Source: RZYX01 sp036654375
GTDB lineage: Bacteria; Bacillota; Clostridia; Oscillospirales; Acutalibacteraceae
DNA length: 64,000 nucleotides
Direction: 5' to 3'
NCBI GenBank assembly: GCA_036654375.1
Contig: JAVVSD010000010.1
Location: 1 to 64,000, forward strand
The first letter of the stretch is position 1, and each line of letters opens with the position of its first letter. Below the pieces are notes generated by a model. It had not been told where the DNA came from. It made no database searches and saw only the letters and a list, made by a program, of their open reading frames with translations. Position numbers and translations under genes: made by a program. Positions 63,363-64,000 of this stretch are shown piece by piece.

Positions 63363-64000
63363 CTTTTTAAATTTTTCCGTTTCACAGGAGCTAAATAATG
63401 AGCGAATTGACAAAGCTATTGTAACGCAATTCGGCACATTAACCAGAAGTGCAATTCAAAGGCTCATAGAACAGAACATGGTTACAGTGGATGGAGAAGA
63501 AGTCAATAAAAACTATAGAGTTAAAACAGGCGAGGATATCGAGGTGACAGTGCCAGAGCCTCAGGAGCTTGAGGCAGAAGCACAGGACATACCTCTTGAG
63601 ATACCGTATGAAGACAATGATTTGCTTGTTGTAAACAAACCCAAGGGAATGGTGGTTCATCCCGCAGCGGGGAATTTGAGCAATACATTGGTCAATGCCC
63701 TGCTTTTTCATTGCAAGGGCAGTTTATCTGGAATAAATGGAGTTATAAGACCGGGAATAGTCCACAGGATTGACAAGGACACAAGCGGACTTCTAATTAT
63801 TGCAAAGAATGATTTTGCACACATAAACCTTGCACAACAGATAAAAGAGCATTCTTTTACCAGAGAATATAGGGCAGTTGTTCATGGAAACCTAAAACAG
63901 GATAAGGCAACGATAGATGCACCTATAGGCAGAAACAAAAATGATAGAAAAAAGATGTGCGTTACTAAAGAAAATTCAAGAGAAGCTGTAACTAATTATG
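63355..64000 (+). CDS. RluD-family rRNA pseudouridine synthase, 5' part
   Basis: The first 215 codons of a gene cut by the right edge. An N-terminal S4-like RNA-binding part (about 15-75, with RSAIQRLIEQNMVTVDGEEVNKNYRVKTG) precedes the synthase fold: LLVVNKPKGMVVHPAAG (about 91-107) and the catalytic HRIDKDTSGLLI (about 139-150, Asp nucleophile). This is the RluA/RluD/YlyB type, and lspA-rluD is a common pair in Firmicutes. ATG 63355 overlaps the lspA stop and follows GGAGGAAAAGG. Confidence 0.93.
   Translation, partial: MSDFLNFSVSQELNNERIDKAIVTQFGTLTRSAIQRLIEQNMVTVDGEEVNKNYRVKTGEDIEVTVPEPQELEAEAQDIPLEIPYEDNDLLVVNKPKGMVVHPAAGNLSNTLVNALLFHCKGSLSGINGVIRPGIVHRIDKDTSGLLIIAKNDFAHINLAQQIKEHSFTREYRAVVHGNLKQDKATIDAPIGRNKNDRKKMCVTKENSREAVTNY

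Noticed and set aside
1..64000. tRNA, rRNA, CRISPR arrays, insertion sequences or prophage genes
   Set aside because: Gaps between genes are short and I saw no cloverleaf with a TTCGA-type loop, no regularly spaced direct repeats, no transposase or integrase motifs and no phage structural genes.

Overview
This window is a stretch of core chromosome from a low-GC Gram-positive bacterium. It is most likely an anaerobic member of class Clostridia (Bacillota), perhaps Oscillospiraceae/Ruminococcaceae-like; the lower ranks are inference. The reasons are: strong AGGAGG-type ribosome sites with many TTG and GTG starts, A+T-rich gaps with near-consensus sigma-A promoters, a T-box ahead of pheST, IreB, an EndoA/MazF ribonuclease, SepF and DivIVA, a PdaB-like deacetylase, the anaerobic NfnAB oxidoreductase, flavin-dependent thymidylate synthase, and a dGTPase-dnaG-rpoD operon. 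I see no rRNA, tRNA, CRISPR, prophage or insertion sequence. Gene density is very high.

Layout. 1-2.45 kb: the 5' part of a polysaccharide deacetylase, mntP, rpmE, a YigZ-family gene and a small lipoprotein. 2.5-9.6 kb: a purine operon, purE-purF-purM-purN-purO-(AICAR transformylase)-purD, in which the usual bifunctional PurH is replaced by a stand-alone transformylase plus an archaeal-type PurO. 9.6-12.4 kb: an exporter adaptor and an FtsX/MacB-type permease with no ATPase gene beside them. 12.5-16.95 kb (minus strand): a small unknown protein, ireB, and pheST under a T-box. 17-20.1 kb: acpS, nnr, a lipoprotein and a solitary ndoA. 20.2-22.9 kb: a copper ATPase and a copper-chaperone-like protein. 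23-28.1 kb: a double-length ThyX divergent from a dTMP-kinase-like gene, two acyltransferase-like genes, a DJ-1 protein and 5-formyl-THF cyclo-ligase. 28.1-34.9 kb: mltG, a U32 peptidase-like gene, dGTPase, dnaG and the main sigma factor. 35-48.4 kb: ndk, then rpoB-rpoC-rpsL-rpsG-fusA-tuf behind a perfect consensus promoter. 48.5-50.8 kb: nfnAB. 50.87-51.6 kb: a cobalamin riboswitch controlling a DUF4430 (transcobalamin C-terminal-like) lipoprotein. 51.6-64 kb: miaB, a Cys-tailed YlbF protein, mutS, mutL, miaA, a HlyD-like single-span protein, ylmE, sepF, divIVA, lspA and the start of an rluD-type pseudouridine synthase.

How the parts fit. Most of the window is housekeeping: purine and dTMP supply, replication initiation, transcription, translation, mismatch repair, tRNA modification and division. 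The less ordinary parts are (1) the riboswitch-controlled DUF4430 lipoprotein, a candidate surface corrinoid-binding protein; (2) the ThyX tandem fusion, in which the signature motif is divided between two diverged halves, facing a kinase gene across an operator-like inverted repeat; (3) the split PurH function; (4) the orphan HlyD-like protein embedded among division genes; (5) the adaptor/permease pair without an ATPase; and (6) the YlbF protein with a cysteine-rich tail.
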